A stretch of 64,000 nucleotides of DNA from Rhodanobacter sp. A1T4 (GTDB taxonomy: Bacteria; Pseudomonadota; Gammaproteobacteria; Xanthomonadales; Rhodanobacteraceae): contig NZ_JACHCP010000011.1 in assembly GCF_014207185.1 (NCBI RefSeq), forward strand, positions 62,001 through 126,000, written 5' to 3'. How positions within the stretch are numbered: position 1 is the first letter of the stretch; every line of letters starts with the position of its first letter. Below are positions 55,869 through 64,000 of this stretch, in pieces. The notes beneath the pieces were generated by a model. It ran no database searches. It was not told the origin of the DNA and was given only the letters and a program-made list of their open reading frames with translations. The translations under genes and the position numbers were made by a program.

Positions 55869-56339
55869 TTAGCGGTCCGGCGTGAAGCGGCGAAACTCCC
55901 CCGACCAGCGCATCCGCGGCGACCTAAAATCGGCCATCACATCATTCGACGAATGCGGACGAATCACGATTTCCCCGTCGACCAGTTCATCGCAAAAGCG
56001 TCCACCCTGAGGTGGCTCGATGGCATAACGGCTGATGTGCGGATCACCGTGTACAAGGTGGGCATGCAAGACACAGATATGAGGTCCATGCACCTGTGCA
56101 ACCAAGCGATGTGGCTCGAACCGGATTTCGGTGTAAACCCCATGGGGACTTCGGGCGTGGAGGACTCCATCAAAGAAAGGGGCCGGAGCAGTCGGCGCGC
56201 AAAGTACGCTGGCACTGATGCTCAAAAGCATGATGGAGACCCACGTTCTTGGCCGCTTCCATTTGGCAAGCGCACGGCCAGTGGGCCGGGTATATGCCGG
56301 GTCAGCGCGGACGACGGTGGAATCAGGCAGGGCATTCAT
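55869..56339 (-). CDS. Possible secreted hypothetical protein
   Basis: 156 residues from ATG 56339. Hydrophobic stretch WVSIMLLSISASVLCAPT suggests an export signal after a basic leader. The C-terminal half is rich in His and Arg (VAQVHGPHICVLHAHLVHGD then EIVIRPHSSNDV). A plus-strand frame overlaps it (55800-56468) and is judged a shadow. No family recognised. Confidence 0.5.
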   Translation of the reverse strand: MNALPDSTVVRADPAYTRPTGRALAKWKRPRTWVSIMLLSISASVLCAPTAPAPFFDGVLHARSPHGVYTEIRFEPHRLVAQVHGPHICVLHAHLVHGDPHISRYAIEPPQGGRFCDELVDGEIVIRPHSSNDVMADFRSPRMRWSGEFRRFTPDR

Positions 56340-56451
56340 CGGGGCATCTCGAAAAACGGCTGGCAATTAGACCATTTGGCGGTCGCACGCGCTGAGATCT
56401 GGCCTGCATTGTCGGGCGAGAACACCAAGCCGGAGAGGGAACTAACGAAGT

Positions 56452-56799
56452 CTACTGAACGGCGTTGAGATCATCGATGAGTGCCGGTGCCGCACCCACG
56501 AACGGATCGAACGGATGATCATGGCAATACTTGTCAACATATCGAGCTAGCGCAGCCAAGTTTGGAAATTGAGCGCCGTAGAGCTGCCGCTTCGGGTTGC
56601 GGGCGTTATAGCCAGAAACGTAGCCTCTGATCCAGAAGAGGTAGGCCGCACGTAGGTCTATGTCCGTCGCCGAAGCCGCCCATGCACTGCACGAACTGTC
56701 TTCGAAGGCGAGCATGTGAGTGGGTGCATCTTGGGCGCACGCAGCGCCCGAAACGCAAATCAATAAGGCCGTCCCAAAAGTTTTGATCGACACCTTCAT
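56452..56799 (-). CDS. Small secreted hypothetical protein
   Basis: 115 residues. Signal peptide ends at about SGAACAQDA. The mature part CSAWAASATDIDLRAAYLFW and YVDKYCHDHPFDPFVGAA resembles small periplasmic helical proteins of the HdeA or Rap1a kind, with two Cys that could pair. Function unknown. Confidence 0.7.
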   Translation of the reverse strand: MKVSIKTFGTALLICVSGAACAQDAPTHMLAFEDSSCSAWAASATDIDLRAAYLFWIRGYVSGYNARNPKRQLYGAQFPNLAALARYVDKYCHDHPFDPFVGAAPALIDDLNAVQ

Positions 56800-57085
56800 T
56801 TACGCTGCCCTCAAAGTAAGAGCAGCCTATCAAATCATCCGCGCCAATCGCTTCCCTCAATTTGTCCGCCGCTCGCCTGGTCTACTCCAGCGCATTCGAA
56901 AATACTCCGCGAACGCCAATGGGGCCGTCGCCGATTTTTGGCGACGGGAAGCGATGGGCAGTGTGGCGCTACCGCGGCTAACCGCTCGCACTGTGAAGCG
57001 CGCGTGGTGGCCACGCGGAATTGGCTGCACGTCGCCCGCACGCGCATAACGAAATACTGGGCGCCACCTCGATGTGGAGCGCGTC

Positions 57086-57298
57086 ATGAATAAGCAAATC
57101 CAGCCCGATGAAAACGGCAAAGACCGGCCGCCAGCGGGCGATGGAATTCCCGATGGCGAGGAGGCGCCTAGCAGGCCTGCAGGCGCACAGAGAGGCATCC
57201 CAGCACGAGACATCGACAAGAAAAACGCCGACCATGAGAATAAGGACGGCGGAGTTAAGGAGGATGGACGCGGGCGGTTGACGCGCGACAAAGAATGA
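57086..57298 (+). CDS. Small hydrophilic hypothetical protein
   Basis: 70 residues from ATG 57086 with GGAG upstream. Almost all charged or Gly/Pro (KQIQPDENGKDRPPAGDGIP then DIDKKNADHENKDGG), likely disordered. Ends 12 bases before the convergent stop of pdeM. No family recognised. Confidence 0.5.
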   Translation: MNKQIQPDENGKDRPPAGDGIPDGEEAPSRPAGAQRGIPARDIDKKNADHENKDGGVKEDGRGRLTRDKE

Positions 57299-57309
57299 AG
57301 CGTTAATGG

Positions 57310-57966
57310 TTAATCCATACGCATAGGCAATTCGATTAACCCGTCTGGCGTGATGGCCACGACCTTCTCGCCGGGTTCGACGGGGACCTGATGCAAACCG
57401 GTCAGCGCACCGAAGGCGGGCAGAAGACCACAGCCGCGTCCGAATCGGAAAGCCGGCAGTCGATGACGTCGCCAACCATCCTTTATCGCGACACCCGGGT
57501 GCACGTGTCCGGCCAGCACGTAGCTGTCAGCAATACTGCACGGTGCGTGACGCAGGGTGAACGACTCGAGCTTTAACTGATGCTCAATGACGTCGAAGCC
57601 CAGTTCACACGCATTGAAATGGCGGTCATGATTACCGGCGATCAAACTCATCTCAACCATTGCATGGCGTTGCCGCCATACATTGACCTGCCCGATCCAC
57701 GCGGTATCCGCGGGTGTCACGCCATGAACCAAATCGCCGAGCACGATGAGGCGCGTTGGCTGGTAATGCGCGATTAGGGCATCCAGTCGTATCAGATCTG
57801 CCAATGTCTGACCGGTCGGCACTGCCATACCTGCGCGCCGCAGCACGGCGCCTTTACCGAAGTGTGTGTCGGCGACGAATAGAATTCGCTTGCGCGACCA
57901 AAATAATGCACGTTGGCTGTGCAGTGTCAGCATTTCGCCGGCGATACGGATGCGTAGTTCATTCAT
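57310..57966 (-). CDS. pdeM: Ligase-associated metallophosphoesterase PdeM
   Basis: 218 residues. Calcineurin-type metal motifs in order: VADTHFGKGAVLRR, LGDLVHG, IAGNHDRHF and LAGHVHPGV. This is PdeM of the ligase-associated DNA-damage-response set. Its start overlaps the helicase stop by four bases (ATGA). Cleaves phosphodiesters; works on damaged ends with the neighbouring ligase and exonuclease in models. Confidence 0.92.
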   Translation of the reverse strand: MNELRIRIAGEMLTLHSQRALFWSRKRILFVADTHFGKGAVLRRAGMAVPTGQTLADLIRLDALIAHYQPTRLIVLGDLVHGVTPADTAWIGQVNVWRQRHAMVEMSLIAGNHDRHFNACELGFDVIEHQLKLESFTLRHAPCSIADSYVLAGHVHPGVAIKDGWRRHRLPAFRFGRGCGLLPAFGALTGLHQVPVEPGEKVVAITPDGLIELPMRMD

Positions 57967-60407
57967 CGGCCAGCCGCCGCTTCGAGTGTAGTAGTCATGC
58001 GTTCAACGCGGCTTTTCCAGTCGTCCGCGTGCACGCCGCCGCGCAGGCGTTCCACCCACAGCGGAAACGACAGCGGCGTGAGTCGCGGCGGCTCGACGTA
58101 GAGAATCTTGCCGCGCGCGATACGGATCAGGCAGTCGCGCAGGCGCGGATAGTCAAGCTGCTGGTCGAGCACTTCGCGCTCGGCCTGCCAAAGCAGCGGA
58201 TGCTCGGGATCGTGCTGGCGCAGCACGTCGAACAGCAGGCCGCTGGACACCTGCAGCTGGCGCAGCGTCTTGTCCTGGCCGGGGTAGCCGTTGAACACGA
58301 GTCCAGCCACGCGCGCCACTTCGCGAAACTGCCGCCGGGCCAGTTCGGTGAGGTTGATGCTGGCGCGGATATCACGGCGCAGGCCCCAAGGGTGCAGCAG
58401 CTGACGCATGGTCTCGGCATCGAGCGCCGGCAGCTTGCGCGCGGTGATGGCGAGGCCGTAGTCGTTGACCGCGTAGCCGTAGTCCGCCTTGGCGATCTGC
58501 GCCAGCCGATAGCCGAGTACGGCGGCGAGGCCTTCGTGTGCCAAGCGGCCGGCGAAGGGGTAGACGAAGAGATGCTCGCCGTCGCGCGTATGCGTGCGTT
58601 CGATCAGCACCTCGTCGACGTCCGGCAGGCGCGACTGCGCACGCTGGATTGCCAGCAGCGGATGCAATGCGCGCATTTCGGCTTCGGGCGCGTCGGCGTC
58701 GGCCAAGGTGCGGCGCAGTTCGGTCGACAGTTCGTTGGACAATGGCATGCGCCCACCCATCCAGCGCGGCACCCCGCCCTGGCGATTCGAGGCCTGGCGC
58801 ACGTAGGCAGTCATGTCGCGCACGCGCACCAGCTCCAAATGCTTGCCGGCAAACAGAAAGCGGTCGCCGGGGCGCAGCCGCGACACAAAGCTTTCCTCGA
58901 CGGCACCGAGCCGCGCCCCTTTCATATAGCGCACCTGCAGGCTGCCGTCGGCGGTGATGGTGCCGATGGACAGCCGATGCAGCCGCGCCACTCGCTTGCT
59001 CTCGACGTAAAAATGGCCGTCCAAATCACACTGCAGCTTGTGATACTCGGGGTAACCGGCTAGCGCCGTGCCGCCGTGCTGCAGGTAAGCCAGCACGGCA
59101 TCGAACTGCGCGCGCGGCAGTTGAGCATAGGCGCGCGTGGAGCGCACTTCGGTATACGCCTGGTCGGCGTGGAACCCGCCGCCCAGCGCGCGCGTCAGCA
59201 TGTGCTGAGCGAGTACGTCGAGACAGCCGCGCAGCGGATGCCGCGGCTCCAGATGGTGGGCCGCCAGCGCACGCCGCGCGGCCGCGATCTCGGCCAGCTC
59301 CAGCAAGTGTGTGGGTACGCAGAGAATTTTCGACGACAGTCCCGGCGAATGGCCGCTGCGGCCGGCGCGCTGCAGCAGCCGCGCTACGCCTTTGGGGCTG
59401 CCGATCTGAATCACCCGATCGACGCTGGAAAAATCCACGCCGAGGTCGAGGCTCGACGTCGCCACCACGCAGCGCAGCGTGCCCTGGCGCAAACCTTCCT
59501 CCACCGCAAAGCGCAGCTTGGGGTCGATCGAGCCGTGGTGCACGGCCAGCGTTTCCGGCGCTTCGGGCCACACCGCGGCCAGCGCTTCGTGCCACAGCTC
59601 GGCCTGCGATCGGGTGTTGGCAAACACCAGCGCCGAGCGAACGTCGAGCACGGCGCGCAGCACACATGCCAGCTGCTTCAGTCCGAGATGGCCTGCCCAT
59701 GGAAAGCGTTCGCCGGCATCGGGCAGGGCGGTCTGAATCTGGATTTTCTTGTTGTCACTGCCGCCGATCAGCACACCGTCGCCGGCCAGCGTCTGCATCG
59801 CTTCGTCGAGATTGCCTAGCGTCGCCGACAGGCCCCACACGCGCAGCTCGGGTTTCAGCCCGCGCAGGCGCGACAGGCCCAGCTGCAGCAGCGTGCCGCG
59901 CTTGTTGCCGATCAGCTCGTGCCATTCGTCCACCACCACGCCGCGAAGATGGCGAAAGCGCTCGGCGACATCGGGGTAGCTCAGCAGCAGGGCTAGACTT
60001 TCCGGGGTGGTCACCAGCAGCTCGCAGTCGCCGCGGCGCAGTCGCGCGCGCTCGGCGCTGCTGCTGTCGCCGGTGCGGCGAAGCACGCGCCACGGCAGCT
60101 CCATCGCTTCGACCGCGGTGGTCAGATGCTGTGCCGTATCCGTCGCAAGCGAGCGTAGCGGCGTGATCCACAGCAGCTGCAGGCCGCGTGCCGGATTCAG
60201 CACCGCGTCGATCAGTGGGCCGCCGACCGCAGCCAGCGTCTTGCCGGTGCCGGTGGGGGCGTGGATCAAACCGTTGCGGCCTTCCGCCCACGCCTTCCAC
60301 GCCGCGCGCTGAAACGCCGCGGGCTTGCGATCGAGCGTGGCGAACCACGCGCGCAGGCGGGCTTCAGCCCGACGCCAGGCGGCGGAGGTCGTCGAGCTTG
60401 TCGGCAT
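57963..60407 (-). CDS. Ligase-associated DEXH helicase (Lhr type)
   Basis: 814 residues. Walker A APTGTGKTLAA, DEWH box VVVDEWHELIGNKRG, motif VI LLQRAGRSGHSPG and the Lhr-specific winged helix and C-terminal domain. Named in the TIGRFAM ligase-associated set. Overlaps the ligase gene by 44 bases and pdeM by four. Unwinds DNA or RNA-DNA hybrids 3' to 5'; completes the end-processing unit. Confidence 0.93.
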   Translation of the reverse strand: MPTSSTTSAAWRRAEARLRAWFATLDRKPAAFQRAAWKAWAEGRNGLIHAPTGTGKTLAAVGGPLIDAVLNPARGLQLLWITPLRSLATDTAQHLTTAVEAMELPWRVLRRTGDSSSAERARLRRGDCELLVTTPESLALLLSYPDVAERFRHLRGVVVDEWHELIGNKRGTLLQLGLSRLRGLKPELRVWGLSATLGNLDEAMQTLAGDGVLIGGSDNKKIQIQTALPDAGERFPWAGHLGLKQLACVLRAVLDVRSALVFANTRSQAELWHEALAAVWPEAPETLAVHHGSIDPKLRFAVEEGLRQGTLRCVVATSSLDLGVDFSSVDRVIQIGSPKGVARLLQRAGRSGHSPGLSSKILCVPTHLLELAEIAAARRALAAHHLEPRHPLRGCLDVLAQHMLTRALGGGFHADQAYTEVRSTRAYAQLPRAQFDAVLAYLQHGGTALAGYPEYHKLQCDLDGHFYVESKRVARLHRLSIGTITADGSLQVRYMKGARLGAVEESFVSRLRPGDRFLFAGKHLELVRVRDMTAYVRQASNRQGGVPRWMGGRMPLSNELSTELRRTLADADAPEAEMRALHPLLAIQRAQSRLPDVDEVLIERTHTRDGEHLFVYPFAGRLAHEGLAAVLGYRLAQIAKADYGYAVNDYGLAITARKLPALDAETMRQLLHPWGLRRDIRASINLTELARRQFREVARVAGLVFNGYPGQDKTLRQLQVSSGLLFDVLRQHDPEHPLLWQAEREVLDQQLDYPRLRDCLIRIARGKILYVEPPRLTPLSFPLWVERLRGGVHADDWKSRVERMTTTLEAAAGR

Positions 60408-61959
60408 CAGCTATGCCCTTGTCGGTGCGCCAGCGCAGGATGCGTGGAAAGCGCGTGGCCACGCCGGATTTGTGCCGGCTGGAAAGCTGCACGGCTTCGA
60501 ACGCGAGCTCGAACACGTGGGTGGCTTCCACCGCGCGCACCGGACCGAAACGATCGGTGGTGTGCGCGCGAATCCAGCGGTCGAGCTGGCCGATCTCCTT
60601 GTCGTCGAGGCCCGAATAGGCCTTGGCCACCGGCACCAGCGTGTCGCCGTCCCATACGCCGAAGGTGTAATCGGTAAACAGGCCGGAGCGGCGGCCGTGG
60701 CCCGGCTGCGCGTACAGCAGCACGGCGTCGAGCGTGTACGGATCGACTTTCCACTTCCACCAGTCGCCGCGCTTGCGGCCCACGCGATACGGTGAGTCGA
60801 GCCGCTTCAGCATCAGGCCTTCGGTCTGGCGTTCGCGCGACTGCTGGCGCTCGACGGTAAGCGCGCTCCATGAGTCGGCGACCACGGGCGGCGACAGCAT
60901 CAGCGCCTGATCGAGGCCTTCGATCAGTGCGGCGAGCATGTCGCGGCGTTCGCGCAGCGGCCGTTCGCGCAGATCGCTGCCGTTGTACTCAAGCAGGTCA
61001 TAGGCCATAAAACACACGGGTGCACTGGTGAGCAGCTTGGCGCCCGGTTTCAATTTGCCGATGCGTTTCTGCAGCGCGGTGAACGGGCGCGGCAAATTTT
61101 CTTCCGCATCCCAGGCAAGGATTTCGCCGTCGATGACTCCGTCGGACTTCAGCGTTGCGACCGCCAGTTCGATTTCCGGGAAACGGCCGTCCAGACGCTC
61201 CTCGCCGCGCGACCACAGGCCGACGTGGCCATCACGGCGCATCAGCTGCGCGCGGATGCCGTCCCACTTCCATTCGGCCATCCATTCGGCCATGTCGCCG
61301 AGCGTTTCGACTTCGTGCTCCAGCGGCGAGGCGAGAAAGAACGGGTAGGGGCGATCGGCCAGATGTTCGTCATCGCCGGCGGCGTGCGTCAACGCGGTCA
61401 GCGCATCGGCGGTGGGTTTCCACTGACCGCTCATGCGATGGGCAATCAGGTCGGTCGGCTGGCCCGACCACTGCGCAATCGACTGCACCACGAGACGATG
61501 CGATACGCCCACGCGCAGCGAGCCGGTGATCAGCTTGTTGAGCAGAAATACCTGCGCGGGACGCAGCGCGCGCCACCAGGCCTGCAGCTGCGCGACGCGA
61601 TCGGCGCTCTCCAGTTTCGCCAGCGCTGGCAGCTGTTGTTCCATCCATGTCTGCAAGGGCTCATCAGCCAGCGAGCCGTCGCCTTCGGGCAGCATCAGCG
61701 CGATGGTCTCGGCGAGATCGCCGACCTGCTCATAGCTTTCGTCGATCAGCCAGTCGGCGTAGCCGGTGCTGGCGGCCAGCGCCTGACGCAGTTCGGTTGA
61801 CGTGGCCAGCCGGCGCAGCTTGCCGCCGCCGAGCACGTACACCGCCCAGGCGGCGTCGCCCGCGGGGGCGTCGCGGAGGTAGCTGGCGATGGCCTCGCGC
61901 TTGGCCAGAGTGGAGGCGGTGCGATCAAGTTCGGCGTACAGCGCGGCGAAGCGGTGCAT
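60364..61959 (-). CDS. ATP-dependent DNA ligase (ligase-associated operon type)
   Basis: 531 residues. N-terminal helical DNA-binding domain (~1-200) then the nucleotidyltransferase core with the AMP-accepting Lys in EWKWDGIRAQLM, and VIDGEILAWDAEENLP, PYRVGRKRGDWWKWK and a C-terminal OB fold. A third ATP-dependent ligase type distinct from LigD. ATG overlaps the exonuclease stop by one base (TGATG). Confidence 0.93.
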   Translation of the reverse strand: MHRFAALYAELDRTASTLAKREAIASYLRDAPAGDAAWAVYVLGGGKLRRLATSTELRQALAASTGYADWLIDESYEQVGDLAETIALMLPEGDGSLADEPLQTWMEQQLPALAKLESADRVAQLQAWWRALRPAQVFLLNKLITGSLRVGVSHRLVVQSIAQWSGQPTDLIAHRMSGQWKPTADALTALTHAAGDDEHLADRPYPFFLASPLEHEVETLGDMAEWMAEWKWDGIRAQLMRRDGHVGLWSRGEERLDGRFPEIELAVATLKSDGVIDGEILAWDAEENLPRPFTALQKRIGKLKPGAKLLTSAPVCFMAYDLLEYNGSDLRERPLRERRDMLAALIEGLDQALMLSPPVVADSWSALTVERQQSRERQTEGLMLKRLDSPYRVGRKRGDWWKWKVDPYTLDAVLLYAQPGHGRRSGLFTDYTFGVWDGDTLVPVAKAYSGLDDKEIGQLDRWIRAHTTDRFGPVRAVEATHVFELAFEAVQLSSRHKSGVATRFPRILRWRTDKGIADADKLDDLRRLASG

Positions 61960-62966
61960 CAGCCGCCGCTCTCGTTATCCGTGCCGCGCAATACGCGCAG
62001 CGACTGCGCGTCGTGGCCGAGATCGCGCAGGTGGCGAATCAGCGTGTCGCCATCGCCGTGCGTGACGTAGATGCGGCTGGCGCGGCTGTCTTCAACGCTG
62101 CGGATCAGGCCGGGCCAGTCGGCGTGATCGGACACCACAAAGCCGCGATCGTAGCCGCGGCGCCGGCGGTTGCCGCGTATCTGCATCCACCCCGAGGCGA
62201 AGCCGGTGGAGGCTTTGCTGAAGCGCTTCATCCACGGTGAGCCGGCGGCCGAGGGCGGCGCCAGAATCAACTCACCGGCAAAGTCGCGGCCGCGTGCCGA
62301 CTCGCTCGCCGGTTCGGTCGGCACCATCCGCACGCCGGCCTCACGATAACTTTCGACCAGCCGAAGCATCGCGCCGTGCAGATGCACCGTGTGCTCGGTG
62401 CGCAGGGCGAGCTCGGCCAGAATGCGCTGCGCTTTGCCCAGCGCGTAGCAGAACAGCACAGCTGGAATTTGTTTCTGCGCGCAGTCGTCCCACCACGCCA
62501 GTAGGTCGTCAATCACCTGCGTCATCGGCGGCCAGCGGTACACCGGCAAACCAAACGTGGACTCGGTGACAAAGACATCGCATGGCACCGATTCGAACGG
62601 CACGCAGGTAGGATCAGGATCGCGCTTGTAGTCGCCCGACACCACGACCACGCGCCCGCCGTAGGCCATGCGCACCTGCGCCGAACCCAGCACGTGCCCG
62701 GCCGGATGTAGTGAGACCTCGACCTCGCCCATGCGAAACGTTTCGCCATAGTCGTGCGCATCGATCAGCGCGTCCTGAACCAGCCGCTCGCGCATCAGGC
62801 CAATACCCGCCGACGCAACCTGATACCGACCGCTGCCCGAACGCGCATGATCCCCATGCGCGTGTGTCACTACGGCCTGCACCACCGGCAGCATCGGATC
62901 TATGAAGAAATCGCCCGCCGGACAGTAAAGCCCTTCGGGTCGCGGCTGGAGCAAGGGATCGAACAT
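61959..62966 (-). CDS. Ligase-associated metallo-beta-lactamase exonuclease
   Basis: 335 residues. Metal motif VTHAHGDHARSG (HxHxDH), then VVSGDYKRDPDPT, VFVTESTFGLP and VSDHADWPGL, as in the beta-CASP/SNM1-like exonuclease of the ligase-associated cluster. First gene of the four-gene operon. An inverted repeat lies two bases before the ATG. Confidence 0.92.
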   Translation of the reverse strand: MFDPLLQPRPEGLYCPAGDFFIDPMLPVVQAVVTHAHGDHARSGSGRYQVASAGIGLMRERLVQDALIDAHDYGETFRMGEVEVSLHPAGHVLGSAQVRMAYGGRVVVVSGDYKRDPDPTCVPFESVPCDVFVTESTFGLPVYRWPPMTQVIDDLLAWWDDCAQKQIPAVLFCYALGKAQRILAELALRTEHTVHLHGAMLRLVESYREAGVRMVPTEPASESARGRDFAGELILAPPSAAGSPWMKRFSKASTGFASGWMQIRGNRRRRGYDRGFVVSDHADWPGLIRSVEDSRASRIYVTHGDGDTLIRHLRDLGHDAQSLRVLRGTDNESGG

Positions 62967-62968
62967 CT

Positions 62969-62983
62969 ACCCAAATTTTGGGT
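62969..62983 (-). promoter_or_regulatory. Inverted repeat just upstream of the repair operon
   Basis: ACCCAAA and TTTGGGT flank a single central base, two bases before the exonuclease ATG. Like the lexA operator it overlaps the translation start region. A regulator site is possible but unproven. Confidence 0.4.
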
Positions 62984-63027
62984 TGGCGCAGGTGAATAGG
63001 ACGTGCGGATTATTCTTGTCTGAGGCT

Positions 63028-64000
63028 CTAAGGCTTCAGAGAACGTTTTTCGCCTTCGAGAAAATGTCCAAGTGCCGCCAGCGGTCGAATGCGATCACAC
63101 ACAATTTTGGTGACGGCCAGCATCGGCACCGCCAAAATTGCCCCGGGCACGCCCCACATCCAATCCCAGAAAAGCAGCGCGACGATAACTAATACCGGGT
63201 TAAGCGTGAATCGCCGCGCCAGGAGCATTGGTGTAATCGTTTCCCCTTCGATCAAGTGGATCCCGACATACAGAGCCATCGGCATGAAGGCTTTCCAGAG
63301 AGGATCCAAGCTCAGCATGCCAGCGCCCAAAAAGATGACCATGCCCGTCAACGGCCCGAGGATGGGCACATAATTCAGAAGAAAAGCCACCGCTCCCCAA
63401 AGGAGTGGGTTTTCGAGACCCAAGGCCCACATGACCAAGCCTGTGGTGATGCCTACCAAGGCATTCATTACAGTGACAGTGACCAGATACGAGGAGATGT
63501 CCATCTCTACTTGCTGAGAGATGTCGATGACTTGCCGCTTGTCACCGAACCTTGGCATCACTTCGACGAGGCGTCGTAGGAAGGTATCGCCAGAATTGAG
63601 GAAAAAGAAAAGCACAAGAAACGTTGTAAGGAACTCGGACGCAAACGTATGCAAACCATCCAGAATCACGGCTTCCACCCCATTCGCCGCGTCAGGAGTT
63701 GGAGCTGCGCCAGGCATTGTCGAAGCGGAAGCGACGGCGGCCCCTGATGCCCCTGCCCCTGATGCGGGGCCCGTCGCAACCATGCTCGTAGCGTGGCTCA
63801 ACATCTTATTTAACGCGCTTAACGGTGAACTGATCACTTGCACGCGCTGCTCTAGCCGCGGGAGACCATCAGGAAGGCGTTTGGCCCAATCTGACGCCGG
63901 CCCGCTGAGCATTTCGCCAAAACCAGCAATCAATGCGAAAAGCAAAATAATCACTGTCAACGATGCGATGACGCGAGGAATGCGCACCCGTTCAAAGGCT
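63028..64000 (-). CDS. AI-2E family transporter, cut by the window edge
   Basis: At least 323 residues; the frame stays open to the edge (AFERVRIPRVIAS), so the N-terminus with the first membrane segments is missing. Visible: several hydrophobic segments, the LNYVPILGPLTGM and LVIVALLFWDWMWGVPGAIL blocks and the end FLEGEKRSLKP, typical of the AI-2E/PerM family. Gly/Ala/Ser-rich insert in the middle (ATGPASGAGASGAAVASAST). Transported substrate uncertain. Confidence 0.85.
   Translation of the reverse strand, partial: AFERVRIPRVIASLTVIILLFALIAGFGEMLSGPASDWAKRLPDGLPRLEQRVQVISSPLSALNKMLSHATSMVATGPASGAGASGAAVASASTMPGAAPTPDAANGVEAVILDGLHTFASEFLTTFLVLFFFLNSGDTFLRRLVEVMPRFGDKRQVIDISQQVEMDISSYLVTVTVMNALVGITTGLVMWALGLENPLLWGAVAFLLNYVPILGPLTGMVIFLGAGMLSLDPLWKAFMPMALYVGIHLIEGETITPMLLARRFTLNPVLVIVALLFWDWMWGVPGAILAVPMLAVTKIVCDRIRPLAALGHFLEGEKRSLKP

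Noticed and set aside
57756..59063. 435-codon plus-strand open frame
   Set aside because: Shadow of the Lhr-type helicase and pdeM in a GC-rich region.

Overview
The window reads as a chromosomal stretch of a gammaproteobacterium, most likely Xanthomonadales/Lysobacterales and perhaps a Rhodanobacteraceae member such as a Dyella- or Frateuria-like soil bacterium. This rests on the mix of small families (DUF3247, DUF3606, DUF3761, a Xanthomonadales-type glycine-zipper stress protein) and on Gram-negative envelope genes. Genus is inference. No rRNA, tRNA, CRISPR array or intact insertion sequence was seen.

Layout. 0-12 kb is a patchy accessory region: a MORN-type lipoprotein, an XRE regulator, radC, and a 4.2-kb metabolic cassette (AraC regulator, NmrA reductase, SnoaL-like protein, Tat-exported alpha/beta hydrolase) lying between two diverged direct repeats, followed by orphan response regulators, their fragments and many small ORFs. 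12-17 kb has a DUF72 protein, a beta-barrel outer membrane protein and a formaldehyde-type zinc dehydrogenase. 17-34 kb is a dense DNA-repair block: Ku and LigD (non-homologous end joining), an SDR with a basic tail, AlkB-like and GIY-YIG proteins, a flavodoxin, MrfA/MrfB (mitomycin-type lesion repair), and LexA-ImuA-ImuB-DnaE2 (inducible translesion mutasome). 34-38.5 kb has a histone-H1-like Lys/Ala protein and the acetate kinase/phosphoketolase pair. 38.9-43.4 kb is an EmrAB-TolC-like tripartite efflux operon. 43.7-47.7 kb is a giant CheB-CheR-PAS-HWE kinase followed by two single-domain receivers. 47.8-57.3 kb is a run of stress and envelope genes (host-attachment family, MXKDX-like, DUF4142, DUF2231 plus sorbosone-type dehydrogenase, CsbD, PfpI/DJ-1). 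57.3-63 kb is the four-gene ligase-associated operon (exonuclease, ATP-dependent ligase, Lhr-type helicase, PdeM phosphoesterase). A partial AI-2E family transporter runs off the right edge.

How it fits together. Three separate double-strand-break, crosslink or lesion-tolerance systems, two extra ATP-dependent ligases and an SOS repressor sit within about 46 kb, surrounded by desiccation, oxidative and envelope stress genes. A perfect LexA-type palindrome lies in the 5' leader between divergent lexA and mrfA and overlaps the lexA ribosome binding site, so one operator may control both mrfAB and the lexA-imuAB-dnaE2 operon. A frameshifted copy of the dnaE2 3' end at 47.8 kb, reciprocal radC/zinc-ribbon fragments at 2.4 and 6.8 kb, and SDR, ADH and receiver remnants show repeated insertion, recombination and decay in the accessory parts. 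All family calls come from reading the protein sequences; no searches were run.
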